Positions 11,201-24,470 of a stretch of DNA of 64,000 nucleotides are shown here, piece after piece. A model generated the notes under the pieces. The model was not told where the DNA came from. It saw only the letters and a program-made list of their open reading frames with translations, and made no database searches. Origin of the DNA: Pelecanus crispus. Taxonomy: Eukaryota; Chordata; Aves; Pelecaniformes; Pelecanidae. The position numbers and the translations under genes are program-made. Every line of letters begins with the position of its first letter. Positions within the stretch are counted from its first letter, which is position 1. Where the stretch lies: assembly GCF_030463565.1 (NCBI RefSeq), contig NC_134646.1, forward strand, positions 42,589,240 to 42,653,239, written 5' to 3'.

Positions 11201-14200
11201 CCTTCATGCAGACTTTCTAGACACATCTTTCTCTTTTTGAGATAACTAATACTGGGTGTGAACTGCTAATGTATAAAGATGAGTTGCATTTTACTAGTGA
11301 TATATTATAGCTAATCCAATAAACACTGGAGTGGCTTGATTTGATTACAATATGCTGCATACACAGAAAACAACACTTTAAGAGAATAATATGTTTTGAA
11401 GAGATTCTCTCTATTCAGTGTATCCTCTCATGAGGCAGCCTACTGAACAAACAGCTGTTAATATGTGCCTCTCAGTTTTAAATTATTTTTTATTTTTAAT
11501 CTCTATGAAGTTATTGCAAAGTGCAGAGAAGCATGCACACGTGTGTGCAACATTCATAGGCTTGCAGACTGAGTGACTGGTAACAGGGATAGAAAATCTC
11601 CCTCTGATAGCCCACTGCTTCTTAATCTGATCCTGGAAGTGAAGCTATTGCTTTAAGGCTGTTAAACTACCTTTCTTCAAGGGGAGAAGAAAAACACCGC
11701 TATGAGCCATCAGCTATGGTGCGATAGTCACATATGCCTTTCAGCTGGACAAGAGCTGAAGAAGGTAATACATTAATTTTTAACATGTTCAGCTTGGAAA
11801 ATTCACTAGTAAGCCAAAAAGAGAGTCACACATTTATTCCTGTTGCCCATACTATGGAATTAAGCCCTGGCATAAGACAGTCAGCAACTGCATCCTAGAC
11901 CAACCCAATTAAAGTACTGCTTTGGAGTCTTTATGAAGACAGTTATAAAGTAGTTCAGATTTGGGGAGAAATTTTTCACTAAATTGCTTTTGGCTAGTAA
12001 AAGCTAGAGCTTACACCATAAACAATTGCAAAAATGTAGGTAAGTTTCACCTATATTTTGGATAAACTCTTAGAGTTGGCCTAAGATCTGAGAGTTTCAA
12101 GAAACTTTTGGTTACAGATAATGCAGACAGGTGATCAGATACTCATCGTGTTTTCCAAAGTGACAATGCAGCCCGTAAGCTGCACAAGTTTTGAGATGGC
12201 AACATGTGTGGAAGGGTGATCCTCCTTTACAGAAATAAAAAGAATAACATCTTATTCACTTCTGGGGAGAAATGTAAACAGTGAGAAAAATTGACGGAGG
12301 CATACACTTGGTTAGGGGAGTTGATCTATTAGGAGTTCACTAATAACCTGGAGCAGGGGCTATTCATGAGCAGAACTGGGCAAAAGACGACCTCTGTTGT
12401 GGACACATGATATTCTGTTCTCTATTAAAACTTGATTGGAGGTGAGATTTCACTCTCACTTGACAGGAAAAGATACTAGGATGAGAAAAAAAAAATGCCT
12501 ATACCTTAAAACCCCCAGGCATTCTCAGAAACTCAGGGAATAAGTACAGTGTTACACATGAAAACAAAATAAGCCAGAGAAAGGAAATCAAGTATTTGCT
12601 TCGTTTTTTATTTCTGTGGAACTGAGTCTTTAAAATAAGCCTCCTCACTGCCATTCTTAGATGAGGAGGAAGTGGAGGAGGAGGAAAGGTAGTAACCATG
12701 TCACATGGTTACCAATGTTCTTCTAATTAAAAAATACAGCCAGGGCCCCACGTGGTTTGTTGGCTAAGCTGTCTGCTGGTGGTGCCTACAGGTGATCCAC
12801 TTACATCCTCCACCCTTTTTCAGCCAAGTCTGTTATGGTTACAGAAAACAATGCTGAAGACACAATTTCTAAAAATGTACTTTGATCACAAAGGCAGACG
12901 GCTTCGTTTGTTCCATTCAGCCACTGCTAGCTTGATACATTTTATTTATTCCCTAGTAAATGAATGGAACTAAACCAGACATACAAAAGGAGTAGCTTCC
13001 TGGATGACAGTTATCCCAGGCTCTGATGAAGCTTCTTATTCTCCAAAAATACCTCACAGATGAGCAGATTCTGAGGGTCTTAGATTAAAAATATGTGTCA
13101 AATAAAGGCTGATTTTATTGAATTCATGGCACTTCGGTAGTGTAAGTTGATAAAGGGAAGGAAGAGAATCCCATTTGAAGCAAAAGTACTTTTAAAAAAC
13201 ATTGTAAAGTCTGGAAATATTATACTTACTGAACTTGAAATAATCAAAATTATGTAGGGATGTTTGGTAAGTTACTGATTTAATGCAGTTTTCTCTTATT
13301 TTCAAGTTCTCAAATTGAATATGCAAGTGGTCATATGCCTGTAAAATCTGCAGATAAGAAAAAGAAACATTTCTGATACCGAGTGCCTTTTAAAATTACT
13401 ATAGGTTTTTTACTCATACAAGCACAAGGATAGGATCAGAATTTGTACAGCAATTTAGCACTAGTTCTAATTATATTCTAGATGCTTTTGCACACAGGGT
13501 ACTAGTATCCTCCAGTTCTGTGGACTTGTATAATGACTTTTCAAAACTATAGAACAAAAATAAGCCTTATTTTCATTTGTTGCTGTTCTTTATTATACCC
13601 ATATGTAAAGGGGAAGATGTATTATTTCTTGTTATAAGAGTTTTCATTTCTTATAGTCATGTTGATGCTCCAAAGCCTCTATTGCAGATAGTCGGCCAGT
13701 CACTGGGTGCTGGAGAGCCTTCTGTCTAATTCATTTTTCCCTTGAGCATAGCATGGTGTCAGCTGTGCAACTGTTTAAAACTGGTTGCTTGAGCTGAATG
13801 CACTTCCTTGCTCTTCCTTGTAATTCTTGAACACGTTTCTGAGAAAAACTTTTCAGTTACCAGCGAAATAATGTTACTTATACCGTACTACCAGATCTAA
13901 TCCTGAAGTAGTTCATTTGCTTATTCTGCATTTAAGAAGCCGGTGGGGATAACAATGGGTTGTAAAAAACGAACTTCCTGCCCTTCGGGCTGTCGACTGT
14001 CTGACTCTGGTCTCTAATGTTAGGCTGTACCACCGTAGGCCCTAGTGCACCTCCTCACGAGGCAAGGCAGTGAAGATCTTCAGGTTACAGAGCTGTAAGA
14101 ATGTTTGTAGTTGTATTTATTGAACAGGCTTTGTGGTAAAATCTTTGCTGCATTTAGAAAAGAAGGAAAGGGTTGGCAAGTTTTGTTTACCTACAACGAG

Positions 14201-17200
14201 CATATATTATCTGTGGATGGTTTCCTGTGCTGGGTACATTTCTGATCATAAGGAAAAAGCCAATGAGGATCAATATGTAGCTGTGAGAGAGCTGAAAAGC
14301 CATTCTTGCCTTCAATTCTGCACCACTTTCTAATGTGACTTTTTCCTCTGTATTACAGAATCTTTACAATTAAAGACAATTTCTTAATGGTTAAGATAAG
14401 TGGGAAAATAATATTCAGAGGAAGAAGCAAGTATGCCTTAAGGCTCTTCTCTACTGGAAGTAAGAAAAGACAGAATCAGGATTTGGAAATGTCAAACGAG
14501 ATCTGTGCATACAGAGCTAAAAATGAAGAAATATTATAAAATATCAGTTTGGGAATTTAGAGAGCTGCCTGACTATTCTCAGACTGAACATGCATGCATG
14601 CTTTGAAAGTAGGGATTTGCTACTTGTGAAATATTTTCTTTTTTGCTCAATATCACTGCACCTAATAGGTCTATAAGACATATCTCTATCCATTGCCATT
14701 TTGAAATTACACAAGGGGAAATAATCTTGCCAATATGTTTTCCATCCCTAAGCATTAGCACCCCAGCTGAAAGCATGACCAGTCTCATTGTGGTCAGCCT
14801 TGTGGCCAGCCTTCTTTCTCTTTATTCTCCCATTTCCTTTCTATTGTGGAAGAACACAATAGAAGCTTCACAAAGAGGAAAGTACTTGTAGTATTTAGGG
14901 TGGACCAAACACTAATTCAGGACCAAAGAGGACATTCATACAAATAGCAAGACACAAAAATTACGCTCTTAACTAAAAATATCTATGCTTGCCCTAGATG
15001 TACCATGTAGCAATAGTCTATGCTAATTCTTTTTCCCAAGATAAATTATTCACTATAAATAATCACATATATTCTAGAAAATATCTGAAAAAGTAACAAT
15101 GTGTCAGGATGCTGTTTATGATACTATCTCATCTTCTACCTTTCTCTCCCTTTTTTTTTTTTCACTTTAATCACAGTTTGCACCCAGACACCAAACAGTG
15201 GAAAACATTCACCCATAAGCAATAATGGAAGACACAGGCTGAAAGCCTCATTTTCTCAGCAGCTTTGCTAACCATTTTTCAAATGCCTTGGCTCAATCTG
15301 ATCAAGGTGTTTGGGTTATGTGGAAACACTACCGTTGTCTAGAGGTAGATGACTACAACAGCCGGCTAAGATATTTTGCCAAACTACTTACTGTACCCCT
15401 TTGATAAAGGGGTCTTCCACAAACCTCTCTGAAACAAGCTTTGGATTTTGGTACTAAGATGACTTGTTCAGACATTTTTCCTTTACGTGTGTGTGTTAGC
15501 CTCTAATGAAGTGTGAAATCTTACTGACTGTGTACAAAAGTCGTGAGGAACCCATCACATGTAATAAAGACAGGGGTCCTGGCTGCAAGAATATATCAGT
15601 ACAACAGCAATACAGGAAGAAGATGCAGATGTGATTTGGTACAGAGTCAGGGTAGCTGCAGGGGACTCTGAGATATTTAGGTCATGAGAAGAACAAGAAT
15701 ATTGCTGTAGGTAAACAGAACCTTAACCTCTTCCCAGCTAAGGGCAGAGCTACTTTGATGCACAGGCAATACTTATATGGGATATTATACATCACAACCC
15801 TTTTTACCTACTCATGTACACTCTTGTAAGTTTTGTTTGTATGTTTGTAAACAGCTGATGGTCCTATTTTCCTTGCCACCATGGGAAAGGACGTGTGTGA
15901 GTTAATTAGAACAAGCTTTGTAAGCCTCAGCTCCTATTGCTGTTGCTGCTGTGATCCAAACAGCAAAAATACTGGGTTTAGAAGTATTAATGAGTCAATA
16001 TTTCAAGTGAATTTAATGGCATACGCGTTTTTGTTGTTGTTCTTTATAATTTATTTTGTCTTTCTCTTTCCTTTTCCTATAAAGTAAGTGTATGTCTTTG
16101 TGGTTCCCTGTGAGTTCTAACAAGGATCCTAGGAAAGACTAAGGTTGTGTTAAATAAATATCCATTTAGAAGAAACCGTAGGGAGCCCAGCAACACATAT
16201 GCTCCAGCACCCCAAAGGCCATCAGATCACTACTACCATCAGTTAGTGATTCTCACCCCTAACACTTCAAAACATTTTCATTGATTTTTTTCCTTTTGTT
16301 TAAAAATCACCATAAACTTGATTTTGTGGCCTTTAAAAACCTCTAAAAATTAAAAAGCAATTTTAATAGGAACTTGAAACACACAGTAATATCCAAAACA
16401 GTGTCAATTTTTAAGACTGTTGCATTCAAATAAAAGCTGAAACATTTGGGAATTAAAATATTAACCGGTTTAAGATCGCTTAGTTGAAAAGGAAAAGGAC
16501 TCTATTTCAGGGTAACAGCTGCTTTTGCTCTGATGTCTACGTATTTTTCATAGTTTGGGGGAAATATTTTATTGGTTTTTGCTGTAAGAATTTTGTAGGT
16601 GGGCAGCTGACAATTTAATAGAGGAGCAAAAGGAGCTGTTGGACTGATGCAGTGTCAGAACTGAGCTGTATTCGTCTGCTAATCCACAATAAACTCATTT
16701 TATAGCACAGACCAAAGCAATGCCAAAGCTATGGTATAATTTCAGAACAAATGCGGAAAGAAGACATGAAATAGATAGAAAATGAACACCGAAATAATAT
16801 AAAATAAGTGTGGAAAATTAACTGTCTTTTAATTAAAGACAGAGAATAAAATGTGCCTGAGATTTGACAAAACGTGCAGCTGGAAGAGCACTAAAATGAA
16901 AACAGTTTCTTTAGCATCCGAGGTTTAATATATGGCATAAATTATTCTGTAAATTAGTTTGTAAAATTTAAAGTTAAACATGTAGATTACATTTAAAAAG
17001 CATTTGTTTGGTGGATCTAGATATACTGAGAGGGGTCAAGAAACCTTTTTCTCAATGTGAGTACATTATCAGGCAAACCTATATTGCCCCGTGCTGTGAT
17101 AGGAAAGCAGATAAGGTCTTTGCCATCTGTTCTGAAGGTCCTGAGTTTAATTCTCCATGGGAGCTAGTACATGGCGCTGGTAGGAGGGGAGGAATTCATT

Positions 17201-17587
17201 TGGGAAACTGTTTATCTTTCCTTTGGAGAAAAAACATTTTTTACATAATGTTATTTTAATCAGAAGAGATTTCAACTCATTTCTCTGCTTTCCTGAGGTT
17301 TCCCAGTGAATTGTAAACTAAAGATTCTTGTAAGAAATAAATGACTGTAAGAGACAATGAAATTTATCACAAGTGCACTTTTATTTTACTTGGGCTTAAA
17401 AGCAATGTATAAATATCCTGTTTATATTATATTCATGTTCACAAATTTTACATATGTACTACTTTCTAGAATTTAATGATGTCATGATGATTAAGCTCCA
17501 TTCAGACAAAAATAATAATATTCTGATGTCTGAAAGAGAAAGAGGAAATTGGTGATATACAGGAACTGGGTTATTCTTTAAAATCTC

Positions 17588-17622
17588 ACCACCCCACCCC
17601 ACCCCACCCCACCCCCCCCCCC
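17588..17622. repeat. (CCCCA)n simple repeat ending in poly-C
   Basis: Several CCCCA units followed by an uninterrupted C run. The minus strand is a TGGGG repeat rich in G tracts, so it could form a G-quadruplex. A minus-strand 64-codon open frame through it (GGGWGGVGWGG) is produced by the repeat and is not a gene. Confidence 0.9.
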
Positions 17623-20600
17623 TTGTTTTATTTTTTCCCCAAGTAGCAAACAAATTTTCAACCTATTGGTCAGAAGAAGAACTCTGTACTCCTGGTACTT
17701 TTCTTCCAAATAACAAATGTAGGACATTATACTTACCAAGTCTTTTCTTTCTTATCTTTCCCTACCAAAGACATTTTAAACAGATGATCATAGATGTCAG
17801 TCATTTAGGGCTACCACCTGCTGAGATCTTCAAGTGGGTCATGTGAGGGTTCAGTTAAAGCTGTGCCAAAGACCCTGCTTTCTTATTATATTTCTACCTT
17901 TATCATTGTGTACACAGACATATCTTTATGAAATACATATATGTGATAAAGGTCTTGCACACAGGTGCAAGGGCTTGGCACTGGCTAGATGTTTTAGAGG
18001 TCTTTTTATAGCAACATTCTTCTTTTTCAGCCAAAGTTAACATAGCCAGAAAGCCTCATGAATATAAAGTGAAGCTGAATTTGTAACAACTGGTTCTCCC
18101 TACTCTCCAGTCTCAGAGTTTCATGACTTTTGCCTGTGGGATTGATTATGGGGGGCAGTGACAATTGTATACGAGCTGGTAAGTGATTCTCTCTTGCGTA
18201 TTGGTCTTCTCTGACAAGACACCTCCAGAAGAGGGGCAGGAAAGCAATGTGCATGGGTTCTTGGAGGAACGGGAGATACAGTTGCAAAGCCGTCCAAATC
18301 CAGAGTTACACAGCTGCTTCTTTCGAGCTGGGAATACGGAGATCAAAGGAGCTCTGCACTGTTAAATGGGCTCGCTGGAGAGAGGGAAGGAGACAGTGAG
18401 GACAGAGGGATGCGAGCAGGAATTATGAGTCTGCTGTTCTTGCTGACAGGGGTGGATGTGAGACACGGACATAGATCCCGAAGGATGCAATATGAAGCAA
18501 TTGGAGTGTTTCCCTAGTTTCTGGGGAATAGTAAACCACAGGGAATGATAGACAGTGAATAAGCGTTGGGTTGTTTTGAAGTTCTCTTTTCTTGTAGATA
18601 CTTCTAATTGGGTAATGCTTTGATCCAAGGAGGCTGCCGGGTGCCAGTGGCATAGCTCCTACAGGGACCAGGAACTAACTTAAGCCACCACCGCTGGGAT
18701 AGCTGCCACTGGCAGCAGCGGTCTGCAGGTATAACTTCAGTTTTGGGTGGATTGACTGCACAATTGTAACCTGAGAGAAGTGACAGCTCCAGTTATGACG
18801 TAGCTTGTAGGGAAAGTGAAGTTATTTGGCATTGTTTCCCAATGGCACTATAAAGCTTTGCTTTCAGGAGACAGTGAGAAAACATCCCAGAGGAAACAGA
18901 GACCTAAACTGGGAAATCTAAAATCTCGCAGTGTATTTATATAGGTGTTACTCTGGTTTCCTTATACTACATTTTCAATTAAGAAAATCTGTCTATTTTC
19001 TAGGGTCGTGTGTGCAGAGTGGCTGAAAACTCATTACTTTAACAAGATATTAAAAAGCTCTTAGAATGACTTTTCAAGATGTGTTTTCAATTAAGTAACT
19101 TTTAAATACTATTTCTGTTGGTTTTAATCTTAAATAAAGAATAATAGTTTGGTGACTGTAATAGTATTCAGCTTTACAAATTTACACAAAGGTTTTGTTT
19201 GCATTAAAAAAAAAAGTCCAGACCCTTACTGTTAAAAGGCATAAATTGAAATAAAGGACCAATGGCCTTGTAGTCCAACATCAAGATCTGTTCTTGTAAT
19301 CAGGAATGGCTTTGGGTAGAAAGAGCTTCCAGAAGCCAAGAAAACGTAAATGTTTTTGTTCCACTCTGGGTTTAAAGTTGTGGGATTTATGATTCTAAGT
19401 TATTTAAGTACTTATAAAAATGTTGCCCTTGTGTATTAAAAAATGTGATCAAGGGCCAAATACACTCAAAGTTTAGATATGTCGCTAAGTCTCTTTGATT
19501 TCAAGGCAAATTGAGGGCCTAGAGGCTTTTGAAAATTCATTTAAACACCTAGTTCAGCTCAAAAGCTGAAGCCCAAGTTTGAAACCTGTGACAGAGTTGT
19601 ATATAAAGAATTAATTCAAACATGGACCTGGACCTTCGGATAGTTTCACATCTATAACATTAACTACTTGTTGATGCTGAATATAGTTCTTTTGAGATGT
19701 CACAGATATTAGTGGGACCGGGACTTTTTTTTTCTAAAAATATGCCTTTTACTTTATTTCAGGAAAACAAATTGATTCATTTAAGTTAGCAGGATAAATT
19801 ACATGATGGAGTTACTTAAATATTCATTTTCAATAATTAGGTTTTCAACCTGTATCCTATCTGTTATGTGCTTTGCCAGTACAGAACTTTATAAATTAAA
19901 TTAATAGTAATAATTTCATTTCTATTATATTTCAATATAGTATTACTGTAACATGAGGTTGAGGAGCTGTGATGTAATTTGTGTAACTCAAGAAAAAAAC
20001 CCAATGTCTTAAATTAGATTGCCAAGCACCTCTACTAACTTTCCTTTAATTTGTAGTTAAGGAAGGCAAAGGATAAGGCAGCAGAGGAAAGCTCTGGTGG
20101 TGTGGGTATTGTACCTGTGTGTGCAACATGTTTGCAGCTACACTCATAGATGGATTTATTTATACTTTCTTTCATGGCTGATGAGCAGGGAAGCAGGACA
20201 TGCTGTAACTAAACAATTCTACAGCTGCCTGAGGGTGAGATGGGCAGACTGACTGCATGGTTTGGATGTGGAAGGACTTGAAATTTTTCATATTAAAATT
20301 TTCTTATTAATTACTTTAAAGAAGCAAGCAGGTAGTTATGGCAAGAAGCTCTGGTGATCAGTTTTGGGGCTGGGTTTTCTGAAATAGCCATTGTCAGTTA
20401 TTGTTCATAAATCCAAACAAACTCATCAACTGGATCCAATATGGCAAATATTTTCAGTTATAATGAACATTTCTGAAACAGCCAAATTGTTTTGTCTGCA
20501 CACATAAGAAAGCTAGCTGGAGCTGCTCAAGAAAGAGGTGGTCTTCCATGTAAGTGAGTGCTAGCATGCTTAACTGGGGTGCGTGAAGAGGTTCCACACC

Positions 20601-23106
20601 TCAGGCTGGTAAGAAGAAAGTTTTCCCATCGTCCAGGCAAGTGCCTCAAGGCTGGGGCTGTCAGGCATTTCGAAATGGAGATCTCCTGGGAAGAGGCTCA
20701 TCAGGCTGAGGAAAGGAATGATTCTGTAGCTGTGTTACAGTATGAATAATACCTTATAAAAATGAAACATCTTATCTGTTTCAGTTCTGTGTCTCTGGAC
20801 TGATGTCAGACCATTTGTCCTTCTTGCATGACCTTTTGAATAATGGCAAAAGAATATTAGTACTGCTCCAGTTTTCTGACATTGACTCAAGTTATTAAAA
20901 AGTTTCAGTCAGAAAATAAAAACAATCAGTTGAAATCCTCTCAGAAACTCTTCTGGGAGGCCTGTGTGGAATTTAAAGATATTTAACTGTAGTTAGCATA
21001 TGTTTTTTTGACATACTCTGTATGTCCACTCTGAAGAAGTTCATTCTCCCTATAAGATGGAGTATCCCATTCTTCTTCCCAGACAGAAAACAGCAGTGCA
21101 CTGAATAAGCCTTTTCATCCATCTGTACTATTAAACATTTTCTTTTTGCTTTGGTCACTGCCAAATACACATACTTTCTTGATCTTCTCAGTTTTCTTTA
21201 TAGATTTTGCATAGGTTATTTATTTAAATTTATGTAGTCCTTCTGTTTATTTCTCTTTCTCTTGTTTTAAATGTAGTACTTTTCGAAATCACAGTGCAGC
21301 AGCTTTGCACAGAGGTACGGGTACTGCCCAATAACCTGATGGTTGCAGTATCCTCCTGGGAGAGTAGGGCACTTTTCCAAATCAGACTGACCGAGCACGT
21401 GAGCCGCAAGTAACCTTCGGCTATCAGATATAGCCACAGCAGTTTCCGGACGCACTGGTTAGCCGTCTCCCCAACTAACCTCTGCCCAAGTCCCAGCAGG
21501 TACAGCAGAAGGCCAAACAGAAGGGCTTTGGCTGGCAAATCACTGTGATATTTGGACTGGAAACCTACCTAGAAGCTGAACCTTCTGTCCTGCTGATGGC
21601 CACTTGCAAGATGTTGCCTGACACCAATACTCACCCGTTTCATTTTGCAGGGTTGGGCCTTTGCCTTCCCGAATTCTCTCCCTCAGCCTGCTCTCCCCCT
21701 CAATCCGTGTGCCCTTTCATGTGATGGCACCAATATATTTATAGTTAATTTCCTTTGTGCTATTCTGTTTTATACAATGGGTCAATGAGGAATTTTGAGT
21801 TTACTGGAAATAGTGCATGCATTTCAGCATGCCATTTGCAGGAAAGGACAGTCAGCACATTTAGGTCTTCACCCATGCTCAAACCAAAGGGAGGAAATGA
21901 TCTGTGATCCATGCTTTCCTTGTGAGCTCTGGCTACTATTGATTACTGTGCAGATAAAATATGTCCTGGTGTCAGCCTCTTTATCCAAATCTCTTTATTG
22001 TTCTCTGGTTTATGGCAACAAAATAAAAACAAGGCAGGAAGTACTCAAAATAATAGTGATATGAGTGCATATCATACTAGACCAATAAAAAGTCTTTGTT
22101 GCACATGCAGCAGTAACAGTGATTTTGATGGTTTTCTAGAAACAGGCATCAATAGTATATGATAAAGCTAGAGATAGTGTTTCATTTTGTGGCATCAGGA
22201 AGTGCTTTGAAAGTGGAAATATTTAGCATGGAAGAGAGAAGACATTAAATTAATGTATTTTTATTGTACAGCTGGCTTTATAAAATGGCTTTCTAGTTTA
22301 CTGATTTGTGCCATGTGGCCCATTTGTGGCACTTTCTCTAGATGCTCCGGGGAGCTGTGTTCTTAAGTATCCTCACGTATTAATGACAGTTTGCATTGTT
22401 TTAGGGGAGGGCAGGTTGAGGAGAGGACCACAACCAGGGCTTGTGACAGCCTGCGTTATATAGGAGGAAAGAGTCCAGAAAAAGATATTTGTTGGATATG
22501 AAATAAAAGTAATCAGAAGAAACCTGATACAGTAAGGTTTTACATATTCACAGTTAGAGACCTAAATGGACAACAGCACAAAACGCGCTATCTTGCCCTT
22601 TCAGTCACAGAGCTGTATTATGGAAGTTGTCTGAACATATACTTCTACCAGGAAAAAAATGAGCTCAAATCTACCATGTATTGTTGAGCTGTTGTATTTT
22701 CAGGTTTTATGTTAGGATTTGGTTGCAAGTTTGGAATTTTATTATTCTCTTTTTATTACTTGAGACAGTGAAGGGGGTGAGGTGTTTGCACTGAAAACTG
22801 ATGTTTAGTTGCTAGGATACCAGTTTTTTTCTCAAGACTTTTATCAAGAAAAATGGAATATAATACTGCTTATTTTTGATTCTATCATGGACTGGCATCA
22901 AAACACTTACAGTAATGAAAACTGCTGAAAGTTTCTTTAAATCCTGCTTTTTTATTGACTTGCTGAAGCTCTCTGAGCAGTTCAAACTCAGTACCTGAAC
23001 ATAAAACAATGCCTATATTTTAGCAAAAAGTCAATTATATTTGCTAGAATGTATTTTGACATATGAAGAATAATTTGATCTATTCTTTTTGTACTTTCTA
23101 GGACCT

Positions 23107-23703
23107 TGTTGTGGTTTAACCACAGCTGGCTACTAAGCACCACACAGCCACTCGCTCGCTTCCCCTCGATGGGATGGGGGAGAGAGTCGGAAGAGTAAAA
23201 GTGAGAAAACTCATGGGTTGAGATAAAGAAAGTTTAATAAGACAGAAAAGAAGGGAAAAGACTAATACTAGTACTAGTAGTAGTAATAATAATAATGATA
23301 ATGATGATAACAATAATAATAACGATGTTAAAAGAATACACAAAGCAAGTGATGCACAATGCAATTGCTCACCACCCGCTGACCAATACCTAGCCAGCTC
23401 CTGAGCAGCTGTCACCACCCCCTGGCCAACTCCTCCCAGTTTATACGCTGAGCATGACGTCACATGGTATGGAATAGCCTTTTGGCCAGTTTGGGTCAGC
23501 TGTCCTGACTGTGCCCCCTCCCAGCTTCTCACTGGCAGAGCATGAGAAACTGAAAAGTCCTTGACTAGTGTAAGCACTACTTAGCAACAACTGAAACATC
23601 AGTGTGTTATCAATATTATTCTCATCCTAAATCCAAAACACAGCACTATACCAGCTACTAGGGAAAACAAAAAGTTAACTCTATCCCAGCTGAAACCAGG
23701 ACA
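23107..23703 (-). mobile_element. Solo LTR of an endogenous retrovirus, copy 2 (minus orientation)
   Basis: A 597-bp relative of the element at 2412-2970, in the same orientation. It begins TGTTGTGG and ends CCAGGACA on the plus strand. A perfect 5-bp duplication, GACCT, flanks it at 23102-23106 and 23704-23708. Different target sequences on the two LTRs show they are independent insertions, not the two ends of one provirus. It keeps the CRE (23455-23462), a TATA-like GTATAAA on the minus strand (23440-23446), an ATTAAA poly(A)-type signal, and an expanded trinucleotide microsatellite (about 23263-23325). A minus-strand 153-codon frame across it arises from the LTR and its TTA/TTG-rich microsatellite and is not a gene. 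Confidence 0.92.
23440..23462 (-). promoter_or_regulatory. LTR core promoter in copy 2: CRE plus TATA-like box
   Basis: On the minus strand TGACGTCA (23455-23462) is followed by GTATAAA (23440-23446) at nearly the same spacing as in copy 1. The TATA match is weaker than the TATATAAA of copy 1. Conservation of the CRE in both diverged copies supports it as a real U3 element. Confidence 0.5.
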
Positions 23704-24002
23704 GACCTTCTATAAGTCAAACGTGCACTGTATATATCCCAGACATGCATTTCAAAATTCATACAACCATTTTCTAAGTATCGAATGATTTTAGGGGGAG
23801 GGGAGGACTTTACAATTTGTGCACATTTAGCAGATATTTATAATACAATAATTATATTTTTAAAGAAATTGTTTCATGAATTTAAATGCTTAAGATGAGT
23901 TGAAGTGATTAATTCAATGTTTTTATAATTGTCAAAATATATATGTAAGCAAGCATGACCATAATATAAAACCTGTTGTTTCAAGGTGCATCAAGAGAGT
24001 AG

Positions 24003-24470
24003 AATCATAGAATTACAGAATGGTGTGGTTTGGAAGGGACCTTTAAAGGTCATTTAGTCCAGCCCCCTGCCATGCGCAGGGACATCTTGCACTAGATCAG
24101 GTTGCTCAAAGCCCTGTCCAACCTGACTTTGAACACTTGCAGGGGTGAGGCCTCCATTACCTCTCCGGGCAACCTGTTCCGGTATCTCAGCACCCTTATT
24201 GTAAATAATTTCTTCCTTACATCCAATCTAAATGTACCCTCTTTCAGTTTAAAACTGTCGCCTCTTGTCTTGTCACTACAGGCCCTGGTAAAAAGTTTGT
24301 CCCCATCTTTCTTATAAGCTCCCTTTATGTATTGAAAGGCTGCAATAAGGTCTCCCTGGAGCCTTCTCTTCTCCAGGCTGAATAACTCCAGCTCTCTCAG
24401 CCTTTCTTCACAGGAGACATGCTCCAGCCCTTTGATCATTCTCATGGCCCGCCTCTGGACCTGCTACTAA
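24003..24470 (-). mobile_element. CR1 LINE, 5'-truncated copy with open ORF2 C-terminus
   Basis: A minus-strand CR1 fragment. From 24470 down to 24092 the frame encodes the C-terminal end of CR1 ORF2 (VQRRAMRMIKGLEH, then EERLRELELFSLEKRRLQGD, DKTRGDSFKLKEGTFRLDVR, NRLPGEVMEAS) with no stop for about 120 codons. The CR1 3' UTR follows and ends at the ATTCTATGATT-type tail at 24003. The reverse transcriptase and endonuclease parts are absent, so it cannot move by itself. The intact frame suggests it is younger than the copy at 3137-3390, although short fragments can stay open by chance. Confidence 0.95.

Larger units (their letters stand above)
3391..23101. other. Long AT-rich intergenic stretch upstream of TLL1
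   Basis: About 19.7 kb with no supported gene. It holds scattered homopolymer and simple-repeat tracts (annotated separately where notable), a slightly GC-richer stretch about 10.3-10.8 kb that yields overlapping short frames, and another about 21.3-21.7 kb. None shows a recognised domain, splice structure or repeat family. By comparison with mammals this would be intergenic DNA between CPE and TLL1, which is inference from synteny. Confidence 0.55.

Noticed and set aside
23116..23577. 153-codon minus-strand frame
   Set aside because: It lies entirely inside solo LTR copy 2 and its leucine/serine runs come from the microsatellite.
2412..23703. A full-length provirus spanning both LTRs
   Set aside because: The two LTRs have different target duplications, are 20 kb apart, and no retroviral coding sequence is seen between them.
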